Assembly: GCA_964545585.1 (NCBI GenBank)
Contig: CAZJFT010000011.1
Location: 1-23,799 of the forward strand
Length of the DNA: 23,799 nucleotides
Origin: UBA9642 sp964545585
Lineage (GTDB): Archaea; Nanobdellota; Nanobdellia; Woesearchaeales; UBA9642
Reading direction: 5' to 3'
Of this stretch, positions 1 through 6,624 are shown one piece after another. The translations under genes were made by a program, and so were the position numbers. The notes under the pieces are model-generated. The model did not search any database and was not told where the DNA came from. It saw only the letters and a program-made list of their open reading frames with translations. Position 1 is the stretch's first letter. Every line of letters begins with the position of its first letter.

Positions 1-660
1 GTTGAATGCGTATGCGAGAGTGATGTTGAACGCGTATTCTTCATCATTGTCCATGAATATGCATTGCGTGTCTGTCATGTCCTGTATGTTTATGTTGATT
101 GTGCTGCCCGCAAATGAACTCTCTATTAAGGGCGTAAACGTGTCTACAATCAATTCCTTGTCAGTATTCATTTCGTATGTGTACTCCTCTATGTACGAGT
201 ATTCGTTTAAGGATGTCTCATTGCTTGAGATGTTTGTAGAGATGTTGATTATGGTGTAGTTTGTAGTGATACTGTATTCGCATATAAGGCTCAATGAGTA
301 TATTCCATCTAAGATATCTGACTCCATAGTATGATAGACTGATTCTTCCTCCAAGAATCCAGATATCATCGATCCGTTTTCATTTGATAAGCCTGTCAAT
401 GAGCAATCGTATATTGCTATGTTGTATATACTCTCTGTCATATTATAAGTGATATCGCCATCAGTGTAAATGTATTCTTGACCATGCGGCAGGTTTAGCA
501 CTTCAGGATCCATAAGTATAGTTATATTGTCTAATATATGATTTGAGTTCTCTGTCAATATATATTGTGCTTCTGTGAGCGGCAAGAATGCTATTGATAA
601 AGACAAAAATAATACTATTATCGAGATATTACGTAAATTGTGAATGATATTATTGCTCAT
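1..660 (-). CDS. Secreted, sequon-rich surface protein (partial)
   Basis: An open frame runs from an ATG at 660 to the left edge (220 codons, C-terminus missing). The N-terminus is a clear export signal: a short polar/basic start (residues 1-11), a hydrophobic core at about 12-27 (SIIVLFLSLSIAF) and a likely cut after TEA at about 31, leaving mature QYIL. The mature part is rich in Asn, Ser, Thr and Ile and has eight N-X-S/T sequons in about 190 residues (NIT, NMT, NGS, NYT, NIS, NIS, NET, NIT), as expected of an archaeal glycosylated surface or extracellular protein. It has only three Cys and no domain I recognise; beta-sandwich surface folds are possible but unproven. The start codon overlaps the upstream RHH gene by 11 bp, so it is the third gene of that operon. 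The plus-strand frame at 2-259 is a shadow of this one. Confidence 0.72.
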   Translation of the reverse strand, partial: MSNNIIHNLRNISIIVLFLSLSIAFLPLTEAQYILTENSNHILDNITILMDPEVLNLPHGQEYIYTDGDITYNMTESIYNIAIYDCSLTGLSNENGSMISGFLEEESVYHTMESDILDGIYSLSLICEYSITTNYTIINISTNISSNETSLNEYSYIEEYTYEMNTDKELIVDTFTPLIESSFAGSTININIQDMTDTQCIFMDNDEEYAFNITLAYAFN

Positions 661-928
661 TTTTCAGCTCCGCAATTATCCTGTTCAGGTCTTGTATGAG
701 TTGCTCTTTTTTCCTTGATTCCTGCTCTGGCCTTTCAGTGCCTATATACATAAGGTTCTTTCTGATTATGAATCGTATCTCATCGCTAAGGTCCATGAAA
801 TGGTTTATCTTCTGAAGATCCTTCAATTCTTCCACTAGCCCTCTCGGCATCCTTACTGCAACTATTGTCTCTTTCTTCTGCCGAAGGTTTTTTTGCGAGG
901 CCGTCTTTGATGGAGGTGTCTTATTCAT
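650..928 (-). CDS. Ribbon-helix-helix (CopG/MetJ-fold) regulator with C-terminal coiled coil
   Basis: A 92-aa protein. After a basic tail (residues 1-20) comes the RHH pattern: a short alternating strand (ETIVAVRMP, about 20-28), helix A (RGLVEELKDLQKIN) and helix B (SDEIRFIIRKNLMY). RHH proteins dimerise through the strand, which reads the DNA major groove. Residues about 66-92 are charged and helical (EQESRKKEQLIQDLNRIIAE), a probable coiled coil that could mediate further oligomerisation. It starts 8 bp inside a second RHH gene and ends 11 bp inside a secreted-protein gene, so all three are translationally linked. The likely role is autoregulation of this operon (inference). RHH antitoxins look similar, but the downstream gene encodes an exported protein and not a typical toxin. 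Confidence 0.75.
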   Translation of the reverse strand: MNKTPPSKTASQKNLRQKKETIVAVRMPRGLVEELKDLQKINHFMDLSDEIRFIIRKNLMYIGTERPEQESRKKEQLIQDLNRIIAELKNEQ

Positions 929-1088
929 TTTTGAAACGCTCCTCCAATACGTAATTCCTGCACATCTCCCGTATGAACTCTGCCCGAGAACTATATACCC
1001 CTTTCTCTATATAAGAATCAATCACATTGATTAGTTCAGAATTAAGCCGCACATTTATTACATCAATTTTCTCTGTTGTCTCTTCCAT
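921..1088 (-). CDS. Small ribbon-helix-helix regulator
   Basis: A 55-aa protein starting at an ATG (complement of 1086-1088) and ending in TAA at 921-923. Its beta strand is KIDVINVRLN, followed by helix A (SELINVIDSYIEKG) and helix B (SRAEFIREMCRNYVLEE). The YSSRAEFIR turn is the classic RHH signature, as in NikR and CopG-type archaeal regulators. It overlaps the next RHH gene by 8 bp. Two RHH proteins in tandem could form homodimers or a heterodimer. The leader has a 10-bp inverted repeat (1098-1107/1141-1150) ending 9 nt before the start codon, a candidate operator or RNA hairpin. The nearest good TATA box is at about 1251-1260, implying a leader of about 140 nt. Confidence 0.8.
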   Translation of the reverse strand: MEETTEKIDVINVRLNSELINVIDSYIEKGVYSSRAEFIREMCRNYVLEERFKNE

Positions 1089-1386
1089 ATTAAATTAGAA
1101 CCGCTGCTTTTTGGATTGAGGATTGCGGATATGGAGTTAGGCAGCGGTTCGTTGAATGTTATGGATGTAAAACACTGTTATTCCTGTGGACTCCGTATCT
1201 AATGTATATTTTATGTAATTCTTTTGTAATTCGTATTAATGGAACATGTTATTTATAAATGTTGCGATTTAAGCTCAAAAAAACAAAGAAATAATAATAT
1301 TCTTTATGTATATTTCTTGTATATTTAATGTATTTTATAACACAAACAAAACATTTATATAGCAGTTATCACTAGTCAATAGTAAT
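1089..1386. promoter_or_regulatory. Divergent intergenic region
   Basis: About 300 bp without a gene between the minus-strand RHH operon and a plus-strand small ORF. It holds an inverted repeat near the RHH start, a minus-strand TATA candidate (TTATAAAT within 1251-1260), a very AT-rich centre, and a plus-strand TATA box TTTATATA at 1354-1361. That last box is about 29 bp before the ATG at 1387, so the rightward transcript is probably almost leaderless. Confidence 0.55.
1098..1150. repeat. 10-bp inverted repeat upstream of RHH operon
   Basis: GAACCGCTGC at 1098-1107 is exactly inverted as GCAGCGGTTC at 1141-1150, with 33 nt between. It is much more GC-rich than its surroundings and lies just before the start codon of the first RHH gene (1088). 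It could be a paired operator for RHH dimers or a stem-loop in the leader RNA. I see no C/D-box or tRNA features in it. Confidence 0.7.
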
Positions 1387-1638
1387 ATGGAACCGCAAAC
1401 AATCGCTGGAATAGTAAGTGGTGCATTAGCAGCAGATTCAATAATCGTACCCTTTCTAACTGATGGAAAAACCACTCTTCACGAATACTTAAAATTGCCA
1501 CCAAAAACAGACACAAAAATCTGGGGAGAAAGAACAATTCTTATGACTGAACGCGCACTTTGGGGTGCGTTAACATTAGCATATTACTCTCCAGAAATAT
1601 ATAATAGTCTATCTACATTAGTGCAATATATAAAATAG
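1387..1638 (+). CDS. Unknown small protein
   Basis: An 83-aa protein that I do not recognise. Residues 5-24 (TIAGIVSGALAADSIIVPFL) are weakly hydrophobic with small residues, and a second apolar stretch (ALWGALTLAYYS) lies at about 57-68. It could be a small membrane-associated protein with one or two weak membrane helices, but neither is strong. No Cys and no catalytic motif are visible. It is supported as a gene by the TATA box at 1354-1361 placed for leaderless translation of the ATG, and by its fit between flanking genes: it ends 4 bp before the end of a convergent gene. Confidence 0.55.
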   Translation: MEPQTIAGIVSGALAADSIIVPFLTDGKTTLHEYLKLPPKTDTKIWGERTILMTERALWGALTLAYYSPEIYNSLSTLVQYIK

Positions 1639-1642
1639 ATAT

Positions 1643-1831
1643 TCACATCATCTTTTCTGCTTGCCTTTCAGAAATACGCTGTATGACAAGGTCATCATTC
1701 AATATCACATATTCTCCGACCTTTATGTCCTTGATCAAGTTTCTTGCAGTGACTGTCTTATCCTTGAACTGTACATCAATCTCTTCCCTATTCTTTCCAT
1801 GAACCCTAACAACCATTCCAGGAGTCGCCAT
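1643..1831 (-). CDS. HypC/HupF-like small chaperone lacking the N-terminal cysteine
   Basis: A 62-aa OB-fold-like protein. The pattern PGMVVRV, then an acidic/polar strand (IDVQFKD), then IKVGEYVILNDDLVIQRIS and a C-terminal helix matches HypC/HybG, which reads xPGkVv, vdf, vkvGDYVlvh, AiqrldeeeA. HypC helps assemble the Fe(CN)2CO centre of NiFe hydrogenase, and its Cys2 (start MCxAIPG) is essential for binding HypD and the large subunit. Here the N-terminus is MATPG, without any Cys, and the protein is shorter than usual (about 75 aa). No hydrogenase or hyp gene is in the window, so a different role is likely. The start is supported by a TATA-like TTAAATC (complement of about 1852-1861) about 26 bp upstream, implying leaderless expression. 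Confidence 0.65.
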   Translation of the reverse strand: MATPGMVVRVHGKNREEIDVQFKDKTVTARNLIKDIKVGEYVILNDDLVIQRISERQAEKMM

Positions 1832-1920
1832 GATAAATATACGGTCTTTTCGATTTAAGAAGTTGACGGAAAATCAATCTATAATTACAAGAAAGAAACA
1901 CAAATCAATCCCTAATAACC

Positions 1921-1928
1921 TTTAAATA
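1921..1928 (+). promoter_or_regulatory. TATA box for 1951 gene
   Basis: TTTAAATA preceded by ACC lies about 26 bp upstream of the GTG start at 1951. There is no ribosome binding site, so leaderless transcription from the GTG is likely. The spacing favours the GTG as the true start. Confidence 0.55.
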
Positions 1929-1950
1929 ATCATACAAACAATATTCCCTT

Positions 1951-2337
1951 GTGAAGAAGAAAACCGATAAAAAAGATAAAAGAAAAGTCGACAAGTTCAT
2001 TTATTGGACTCCAAGAATTTTGTCAATAATATTCATATTGTTTCTCGCACTTTTCTCTCTAGATGTTTTCGATTCAGGATTGGATTTTTGGGGAACTCTT
2101 TTAGGATTATTCATACATAACATCCCCTCCCTAATACTATTAATCTTTCTTATAATATCCTGGAAGTATGAGATTGTAGGAGGAATTGTTTTCATACTAG
2201 CAGGTCTCGCATATATAATGATGGTTTTCATGAATCCGGTATTTGAATGGTACATGATATCATGGTCAGCAATAATCGCTGGACCGGCATTCCTTATAGG
2301 CGCATTGTTCTTAGTGAATTGGTTTAAGAAGAAATAA
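1951..2337 (+). CDS. Conserved four-helix membrane protein (DUF7670-like)
   Basis: A 128-aa protein starting at GTG. After a very basic N-terminus (Lys-rich residues 1-14) there are four hydrophobic segments: about 20-42 (PRILSIIFILFLALFSLDVF), 48-70 (GTLLGLFIHNIPSLILLIFL), 72-95 (YEIVGGIVFILAGLAYIMMV) and 101-124 (MISWSAIIAGPAFLIGALFLV), ending in Lys-Lys-Lys. The layout and the YWTPRILSI and HNIPSLILL signatures look like a widespread small membrane family of unknown function; I recall it as DUF7670, which is uncertain. The positive-inside rule puts both termini in the cytoplasm. No catalytic residues are visible. It is expressed from its own TATA box. Confidence 0.7.
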   Translation: MKKKTDKKDKRKVDKFIYWTPRILSIIFILFLALFSLDVFDSGLDFWGTLLGLFIHNIPSLILLIFLIISWKYEIVGGIVFILAGLAYIMMVFMNPVFEWYMISWSAIIAGPAFLIGALFLVNWFKKK

Positions 2338-2348
2338 TCGTCATTAAA

Positions 2349-2356
2349 TTTATAAA
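2349..2356 (+). promoter_or_regulatory. TATA box for signal peptidase gene
   Basis: The sequence TTTATAAA places transcription start at about 2375-2380. That is downstream of a GTG at 2373 but upstream of the AGAGGTG site at 2381-2387 and the ATG at 2391. It therefore argues for 2391 as the start. Confidence 0.5.
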
Positions 2357-2390
2357 CTTCTGTCTACGGTAAGTGTTCAAAGAGGTGCGT

Positions 2391-3332
2391 ATGGATATTC
2401 TGAGAGATGTAGATCCGGATAAGGTATTCTATTTCAAGAATGGGGGCAAGGCAAGGAATCTTTATGAGCTGTCTCAAGGGATAAATGCGCTCAATGATGA
2501 TGATTTCAAACATCATTGCAATCTCGACCATGATGACTTCGCAAACTGGATAGGGGGAGCATTAGGAGATATCGTTTTAAGCCAGAGATTGCGCTATGTA
2601 AAAGATAAAAACCAATATCTCAAGATAATAAATAATAAGATAAAAGTCCTAGAAAGAAAATCACACACCTCACAATTGAACAAGCAATTCTCAGAGCAAT
2701 TCAGGGATATAATTAAGAACTACGGCCATATCTGGCTGATAATCTTCATAATGATAGTCACGAGCATATTCACAGCGATGATATATTATCAGTATCATTC
2801 TTTACAGAGCATAAAAGCATTGGATGAAAAGATACAATACGTAGAATCAAGGAACATCTGCTTCAACAATTACTTCAATGAGCAAATGATAACAACAACA
2901 AGCCTATTAAAAAATGCGACATTCCTAGACAATTATTGCGTATACAATTACACGACATCAACAAAAATACCTGATGAAGTAATGGAGAATACTCCAGCAA
3001 TAATAAGCGCAGAAAACATAGCAATAGACGGAAATAGAATAATAATAACACTGCAAAATTTTACACTCTCAACATTTGCCGCAACATCATCAATGCTCCC
3101 AACATTAAATCATAACACTAAAGCAATAGAGATTGCACCAACAAACCTACACATTGGAGACATAATCTCGTACAAAGAAGGCAACGACTTAATAGTCCAC
3201 AGGATAGTAGACATAGGAAGTGATGATTTAGGAACATATTACATAACAAAAGGCGACAACAATAATGCGGTTGATCCAAACAAGATAAGAAAAGAACAGA
3301 TACAAGGAAAGATAGTCGTGTTGATATACTGA
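2391..3332 (+). CDS. Archaeal signal peptidase I (S26B) fused to N-terminal DUF5752-like domain
   Basis: A 313-aa protein (319 if a GTG at 2373 is used; I prefer the ATG behind AGAGGTG). Residues about 10-68 look like the DUF5752 domain (FYFKNGGKARNLYELS, then HCNLDHDDFANWIGG). Then come a basic linker, one membrane helix (about 113-134) and a C-terminal S26 peptidase domain. The catalytic Ser is in SSMLPTL (S234). The general base is the His of VHRIVDI (H270), as in archaeal and ER signal peptidases, rather than the bacterial Lys. The box GDNNNAVDP (D289, D295) closes the active site. It should cleave signal peptides on the outer face of the membrane. Several sequons lie between the helix and the catalytic domain. 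A GNAT gene follows 8 bp downstream. Confidence 0.85.
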   Translation: MDILRDVDPDKVFYFKNGGKARNLYELSQGINALNDDDFKHHCNLDHDDFANWIGGALGDIVLSQRLRYVKDKNQYLKIINNKIKVLERKSHTSQLNKQFSEQFRDIIKNYGHIWLIIFIMIVTSIFTAMIYYQYHSLQSIKALDEKIQYVESRNICFNNYFNEQMITTTSLLKNATFLDNYCVYNYTTSTKIPDEVMENTPAIISAENIAIDGNRIIITLQNFTLSTFAATSSMLPTLNHNTKAIEIAPTNLHIGDIISYKEGNDLIVHRIVDIGSDDLGTYYITKGDNNNAVDPNKIRKEQIQGKIVVLIY

Positions 3333-3340
3333 GATGAAAG

Positions 3341-3808
3341 ATGAAAATAAGAAAATTTAATAAAAAAGATACTAAAGAAGTCGCATCTTTAATCGTTAGA
3401 ACATATACTAAATTCAATGGCAAAGAGTATTATAAAAAAGAGGCTGTAAAAAAATATATTAATCATTACGATATATCAAAAAATCCTGAAGAAGAATTAT
3501 TGAAACAATTTAACAAAACACCAATATTCTATGTTGCTATAGATAAAAAGAAGATAGTGGGAATGATTCGTGGAAAAACAAACAAAATAAGTAACTTGTT
3601 TGTAGATGAAAAATATCATGGAAAAGGCATAGGTAGAAAATTAGTTAATATGTTTGAATCAGATGCCAGAAAAAGAGGCGGAAAAGAAATAAAAATAAAA
3701 GCATCTCTATATGCAACATCATTCTATCAAAAAATGGGATATAAAAAAACTACTGGGATAAGAAATTTTATCGGACTAAAAATATACCCTATGAAAAAAA
3801 TTCTTTAA
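3341..3808 (+). CDS. GNAT-family N-acetyltransferase
   Basis: A 155-aa single-domain acetyltransferase. Motif A is visible: a strand ISNLFVDEKYHG followed by the acetyl-CoA pyrophosphate loop GKGIGRKL at about 94-101. Motif B (SLYATSFYQKMGYKK, about 122-136) is the usual C-terminal helix-strand that closes the fold. The N-terminal half (IRKFNKKDTKEVASLIVRTY) is the standard first strand and helix. The substrate cannot be told from sequence; candidates are a small metabolite or a protein N-terminus. It follows the signal peptidase gene by 8 bp and probably shares its transcript. It is convergent with the ATPase gene, with only 3 bp between the stop codons. It is strongly Lys-rich and AT-rich. 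Confidence 0.85.
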   Translation: MKIRKFNKKDTKEVASLIVRTYTKFNGKEYYKKEAVKKYINHYDISKNPEEELLKQFNKTPIFYVAIDKKKIVGMIRGKTNKISNLFVDEKYHGKGIGRKLVNMFESDARKRGGKEIKIKASLYATSFYQKMGYKKTTGIRNFIGLKIYPMKKIL

Positions 3809-3811
3809 ACT

Positions 3812-4648
3812 CTACTTCTTCCTGAAGCTCTTGCTTACTTTCTGGCTCCAGAATGTCGGCAGGGGATTTGAGACGAATCCTTTGAACTGTTCAGAATATA
3901 TATATGTCAAGCCAGTTGTGTTCTTGTACTTCTCGAATTTCTCTGTCGCTTCATCATATATGTCTTTTATCTTTTTCCTCTCGAAATCACGTTGTAGAAG
4001 GGAAGATGGCTTGAGCACAAGGTAATCAGCCTGCCTTATTGCATTTATCTCTAAATTAGCAGAATTCTGCGATATGAAAAGTATCGACAGATCGTTATGT
4101 CTTGCGATGAGCAGGAGTTCTGAAAGCAATTTGTTTGCATCACTGAAACTTTTCCTTGAACTGAACAATATACCTCCTTCATCTATCAGTACGAAAGAGT
4201 CTGTCTTTATTGCATTTATGTCCTCAACGACATCTATGTAATCTGGCAGGTCTTCCTGCTTGAATCCCATTGCATAAAAATTCTTTTTGGAGAGGACATG
4301 AAGATTCTCAAGCATCTTCATGCCTATTGCGCTCTTTCCAGTACCTCTAGCGCCAAGGATAATCCCGATAGTTGAAGGATTCTTTGCGACAAATAACTCG
4401 AAACCCTTGAAATTACCCTTTATTGCCTCAATAGTCTTGAACGGGACATAATCCTCTGGAGAGGGCTTTTTCATTATCTTCTTCTTTATCTCGGGGCCAT
4501 TATCCCTGAAAAGAGTTATTACCTTCTCTGTGCCCATTATTATACCTTTGAATATATAAGAAAGCAGCATGAAGAGCAACCTGAACGGAAACAATACAAT
4601 CTTCCAGAAAGTCACTTTAGGACCTTTCTTGCTACGCTTCTTCACCAT
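3812..4648 (-). CDS. Membrane-anchored P-loop ATPase (Zot-like/FtsK-HerA-type)
   Basis: A 278-aa protein from the ATG at 4648. The frame stays open further upstream, but the extension crosses the divergent promoter and the start of the phosphoglycerate mutase gene. A TATA box (complement of 4671-4680) sits 27 bp before this ATG. Residues 1-12 are very basic, and about 14-38 form a membrane or amphipathic segment (FWKIVLFPFRLLFMLLSYIF). The P-loop is GARGTGKS (99-106), Walker B is FVLIDEGG (152-159), and LFISQNSAN (190-198) is a sensor-like strand. The order and the recombination-ATPase look resemble Zot-like and small FtsK/HerA-family ATPases of archaea and their viruses. Its substrate is unknown; DNA or surface-filament assembly are possibilities. 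No neighbouring secretion genes are visible. Confidence 0.7.
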   Translation of the reverse strand: MVKKRSKKGPKVTFWKIVLFPFRLLFMLLSYIFKGIIMGTEKVITLFRDNGPEIKKKIMKKPSPEDYVPFKTIEAIKGNFKGFELFVAKNPSTIGIILGARGTGKSAIGMKMLENLHVLSKKNFYAMGFKQEDLPDYIDVVEDINAIKTDSFVLIDEGGILFSSRKSFSDANKLLSELLLIARHNDLSILFISQNSANLEINAIRQADYLVLKPSSLLQRDFERKKIKDIYDEATEKFEKYKNTTGLTYIYSEQFKGFVSNPLPTFWSQKVSKSFRKK

Positions 4649-4670
4649 AACAGCACACAATCGCCAAGGG

Positions 4671-4680
4671 TTTATATTTT
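4671..4680 (-). promoter_or_regulatory. TATA box for ATPase gene
   Basis: AAAATATAAA on the minus strand, about 27 bp upstream of the ATG at 4648, with no ribosome binding site between. This fits a leaderless transcript and fixes the start well inside the longer open frame. Confidence 0.6.
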
Positions 4681-4702
4681 TATTGATAGAAGAGGCATAA
4701 AA

Positions 4703-4710
4703 TTTATATA
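4703..4710 (+). promoter_or_regulatory. TATA box for phosphoglycerate mutase gene
   Basis: TTTATATA centred about 27 bp before the ATG at 4734. A TTG at 4719 in the same frame lies only about 12 bp from the box, too close to be the start. Confidence 0.65.
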
Positions 4711-4733
4711 CCAATAAATTGAGAATAAGGTTA

Positions 4734-5417
4734 ATGGCAAAACTTATTATTGTAAGGCATGGAGAATCCGTCTGGAACAAGGAGAACAGGTTTACAGGAT
4801 GGATTGATATAGGCTTATCTGAGAAAGGTATAAAAGAAGCAAAAAAAGCGGGAAAAGTACTCAAGAATCATAAATTTGAAAGCATATATGTCTCGCATAT
4901 GATAAGAGCAATACATACTTTACAGCTTATTCTGGAGAGCACTAAAGATAAGAGAACTCCAATAATATACCATGAAGATGACAAAGAAATAAGAAAAAGA
5001 GAGCACCATACAGGAACTCCGATTAATGAACTGAATATATACCAATCTAAAGCCATTGCTGAAAGATACTATGGAGACTTACAAGGTTTGAACAAGGAAG
5101 AGACTGCAAAAAAATTCAGTGATGAACAAGTGCATATTTGGAGAAGGTCATTTGACGTCAGGCCACCAAATGGTGAAAGTTTGAAAGACACATTGAAGAG
5201 GGTCCTTCCTTATTGGGAAAAAAGAATAAAGAAAGATTTAGAAAATGATAAAACAGTTTTGATTGTGGCACATGGAAATAGCTTAAGGGCGATAGTAAAA
5301 TATTTAGAAAAAATATCGGATCAAGACATTCCTAATCATGAAATACCGACAGGCATACCTATAGAATATGAGCTTGACAGCAAACTCAAAATCATATCTA
5401 AGAAAGAACTGCGATGA
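4734..5417 (+). CDS. gpmA: 2,3-bisphosphoglycerate-dependent phosphoglycerate mutase
   Basis: A 227-aa enzyme that interconverts 3- and 2-phosphoglycerate in glycolysis or gluconeogenesis. The histidine-phosphatase box RHGES is at residues 8-12 (H9 carries the phosphate), followed by NRFTGW (18-23), SHMIRAIHTL (54-63), AERYYGDLQGLN (109-120; E110 is the catalytic acid) and AHGNSLRAI (179-187; H180). These are the dPGM signatures rather than generic phosphatase ones. Between IHTL and ERYYG it has about 26 more residues than I recall in E. coli GpmA, with a short His/Arg-rich piece (REHHTG). The C-terminal lid is shorter than in E. coli. It is followed by an unknown gene with a 4-bp ATGA overlap, so the two are co-expressed. 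Confidence 0.9.
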   Translation: MAKLIIVRHGESVWNKENRFTGWIDIGLSEKGIKEAKKAGKVLKNHKFESIYVSHMIRAIHTLQLILESTKDKRTPIIYHEDDKEIRKREHHTGTPINELNIYQSKAIAERYYGDLQGLNKEETAKKFSDEQVHIWRRSFDVRPPNGESLKDTLKRVLPYWEKRIKKDLENDKTVLIVAHGNSLRAIVKYLEKISDQDIPNHEIPTGIPIEYELDSKLKIISKKELR

Positions 5418-5785
5418 TAGGCACATATAATAATAACAAGACTATAAGGGTAATACTTTCTGAGGAGGATGCACATTTATCACAAAAAAATGAGTATATA
5501 GATGGCAGAGTGATAGTCCTGGAAGAATCCAATAGGAACAAGCCTATGAGGATTAACTTGGTCAACAGCAAGATATTGTTTTTTGACTGCGAAGTCCATG
5601 ATTCTTATGATCAACAGAACATATTCTTGACAAAGAAGAAGTTATCAGAAGCTCTTGAACATGGAAGAATAGAGTTAGACTATATTGATGAGTATAAGAA
5701 GAATGGTAAAATCATAGAGATACTTTATTCTGGAAAGAATGAGGACGCGAAGAAATTACTTGACACGGTTTTTTCTAGAATGTGA
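5414..5785 (+). CDS. Unknown protein, co-expressed with phosphoglycerate mutase
   Basis: A 123-aa soluble protein that I do not recognise. The first 60 residues look beta-rich (TIRVILSEED, GRVIVLEES, MRINLVNSKILFFDCE). The rest looks helical and charged (LTKKKLSEALEHGRIE, DEYKKNGKIIEILYSGKNED). It has one Cys and no membrane segment. Its ATG overlaps the TGA of the phosphoglycerate mutase gene (ATGA), implying translational coupling. Its last 30 bp overlap the 3' end of the convergent DUF1003 gene, so both C-termini are encoded on opposite strands of the same DNA. Confidence 0.7.
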   Translation: MIGTYNNNKTIRVILSEEDAHLSQKNEYIDGRVIVLEESNRNKPMRINLVNSKILFFDCEVHDSYDQQNIFLTKKKLSEALEHGRIELDYIDEYKKNGKIIEILYSGKNEDAKKLLDTVFSRM

Positions 5786-6604
5786 TTTCTTTTTACGAGT
5801 CTTAGAAGATGTTTTCTTCAAAAGATTCTTCTTTATCTTCTTTGCTTTCTTTATTACAGGCAACTCATCCGGCACTGTCTCTATGACGTCTATCCCTGCA
5901 TCATCCAATATCTTGTCTGCTTCTTCTTCTATATCATCATCTGACTTATGATCCTCTGTATGTTCTGCAATTTCTTCCACTGTTTCCTTGATGTCATCGA
6001 TTGTCTCATGCTTCAACTCAGTCTCTTTACGCATCTCTTTCATCATAGTCAATAATTCGGCCACGTTCTTCTCTGTCTCAAGATTTATCTGATATTCGTG
6101 CTCTGCTCTCAATTCTGATTTCCTGCTTGAGATGTTCTGGCTGATCATTATGAAAGTTGCTAAGAATATCGCTTCTAATGAGACTATCATTGTCAATAAT
6201 CCGTAAGGGAATGGGTCAAATATGAATCTCGGACCGAAAACGCCCTCATTCGCAATTATCCACCATGCGAACCATATGATATGAATGAAGACGAATCCCA
6301 TCGAGCCGGCCCATTCGGTTATCTTGTCTGCGATTTTTACTGATATGGTAGATACATTCTCGAACTCTAGATTTACATTCTTTGACATGAAATAAAGGAA
6401 TTCATTAGTCACAAACCATTTATTCTCTTCTTCCCTATGGCTGTTTATGCAATCCTGACATTGAGAGAAGAACTCTCCTTTCTTGAAAGCCTCATAATTA
6501 GAACATACAGAACACTCATAGATTCCTGAAGCTGGAACCTTATCTCCCCAAGAATACTTTGCCTTGATGCTTCTAGGCACTACACTAAACCTCTTTTTTA
6601 CCAT
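5756..6604 (-). CDS. DUF1003 membrane protein with N-terminal zinc ribbon
   Basis: A 282-aa protein. Residues 31-52 carry two CxxC pairs (CSVC at 31-34, CQDC at 49-52), a zinc ribbon. The DUF1003 core follows: two membrane helices at about 101-117 (SMGFVFIHIIWFAWWII) and 134-155 (YGLLTMIVSLEAIFLATFIM). They are linked by the typical FDPFPYGLLT loop and followed by SQNISSRKSELRAEHEY. A long coiled-coil/acidic region (about 175-245) ends in a strongly basic Lys/Arg/Ser tail (about 250-282). The family function is unknown; in bacteria DUF1003 proteins are often placed near ion transport or stress genes. The zinc ribbon and basic tail suggest a cytoplasmic nucleic-acid or protein contact (inference). 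A TATA box at the complement of 6625-6634 supports a leaderless start. Confidence 0.85.
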   Translation of the reverse strand: MVKKRFSVVPRSIKAKYSWGDKVPASGIYECSVCSNYEAFKKGEFFSQCQDCINSHREEENKWFVTNEFLYFMSKNVNLEFENVSTISVKIADKITEWAGSMGFVFIHIIWFAWWIIANEGVFGPRFIFDPFPYGLLTMIVSLEAIFLATFIMISQNISSRKSELRAEHEYQINLETEKNVAELLTMMKEMRKETELKHETIDDIKETVEEIAEHTEDHKSDDDIEEEADKILDDAGIDVIETVPDELPVIKKAKKIKKNLLKKTSSKTRKKKSHSRKNRVK

Positions 6605-6624
6605 TGATAGAAGTGGATTAGAAG

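Noticed and set aside
2..259. Open frame on the plus strand with an apparent 85-aa product
   Set aside because: It is antisense to the signal-peptide protein on the minus strand, which is continuous over 660 bp and has clear export and sequon features.
1098..1150. tRNA, C/D-box or H/ACA guide RNA in the inverted repeat
   Set aside because: No T-loop, anticodon arm, C box, D box or ACA tail can be placed; only the outer 10-bp stem is supported.
4649..4864. 72-residue N-terminal extension of the P-loop ATPase frame
   Set aside because: It crosses both divergent TATA boxes and the start of the phosphoglycerate mutase gene; the ATG at 4648 has a correctly spaced TATA box.
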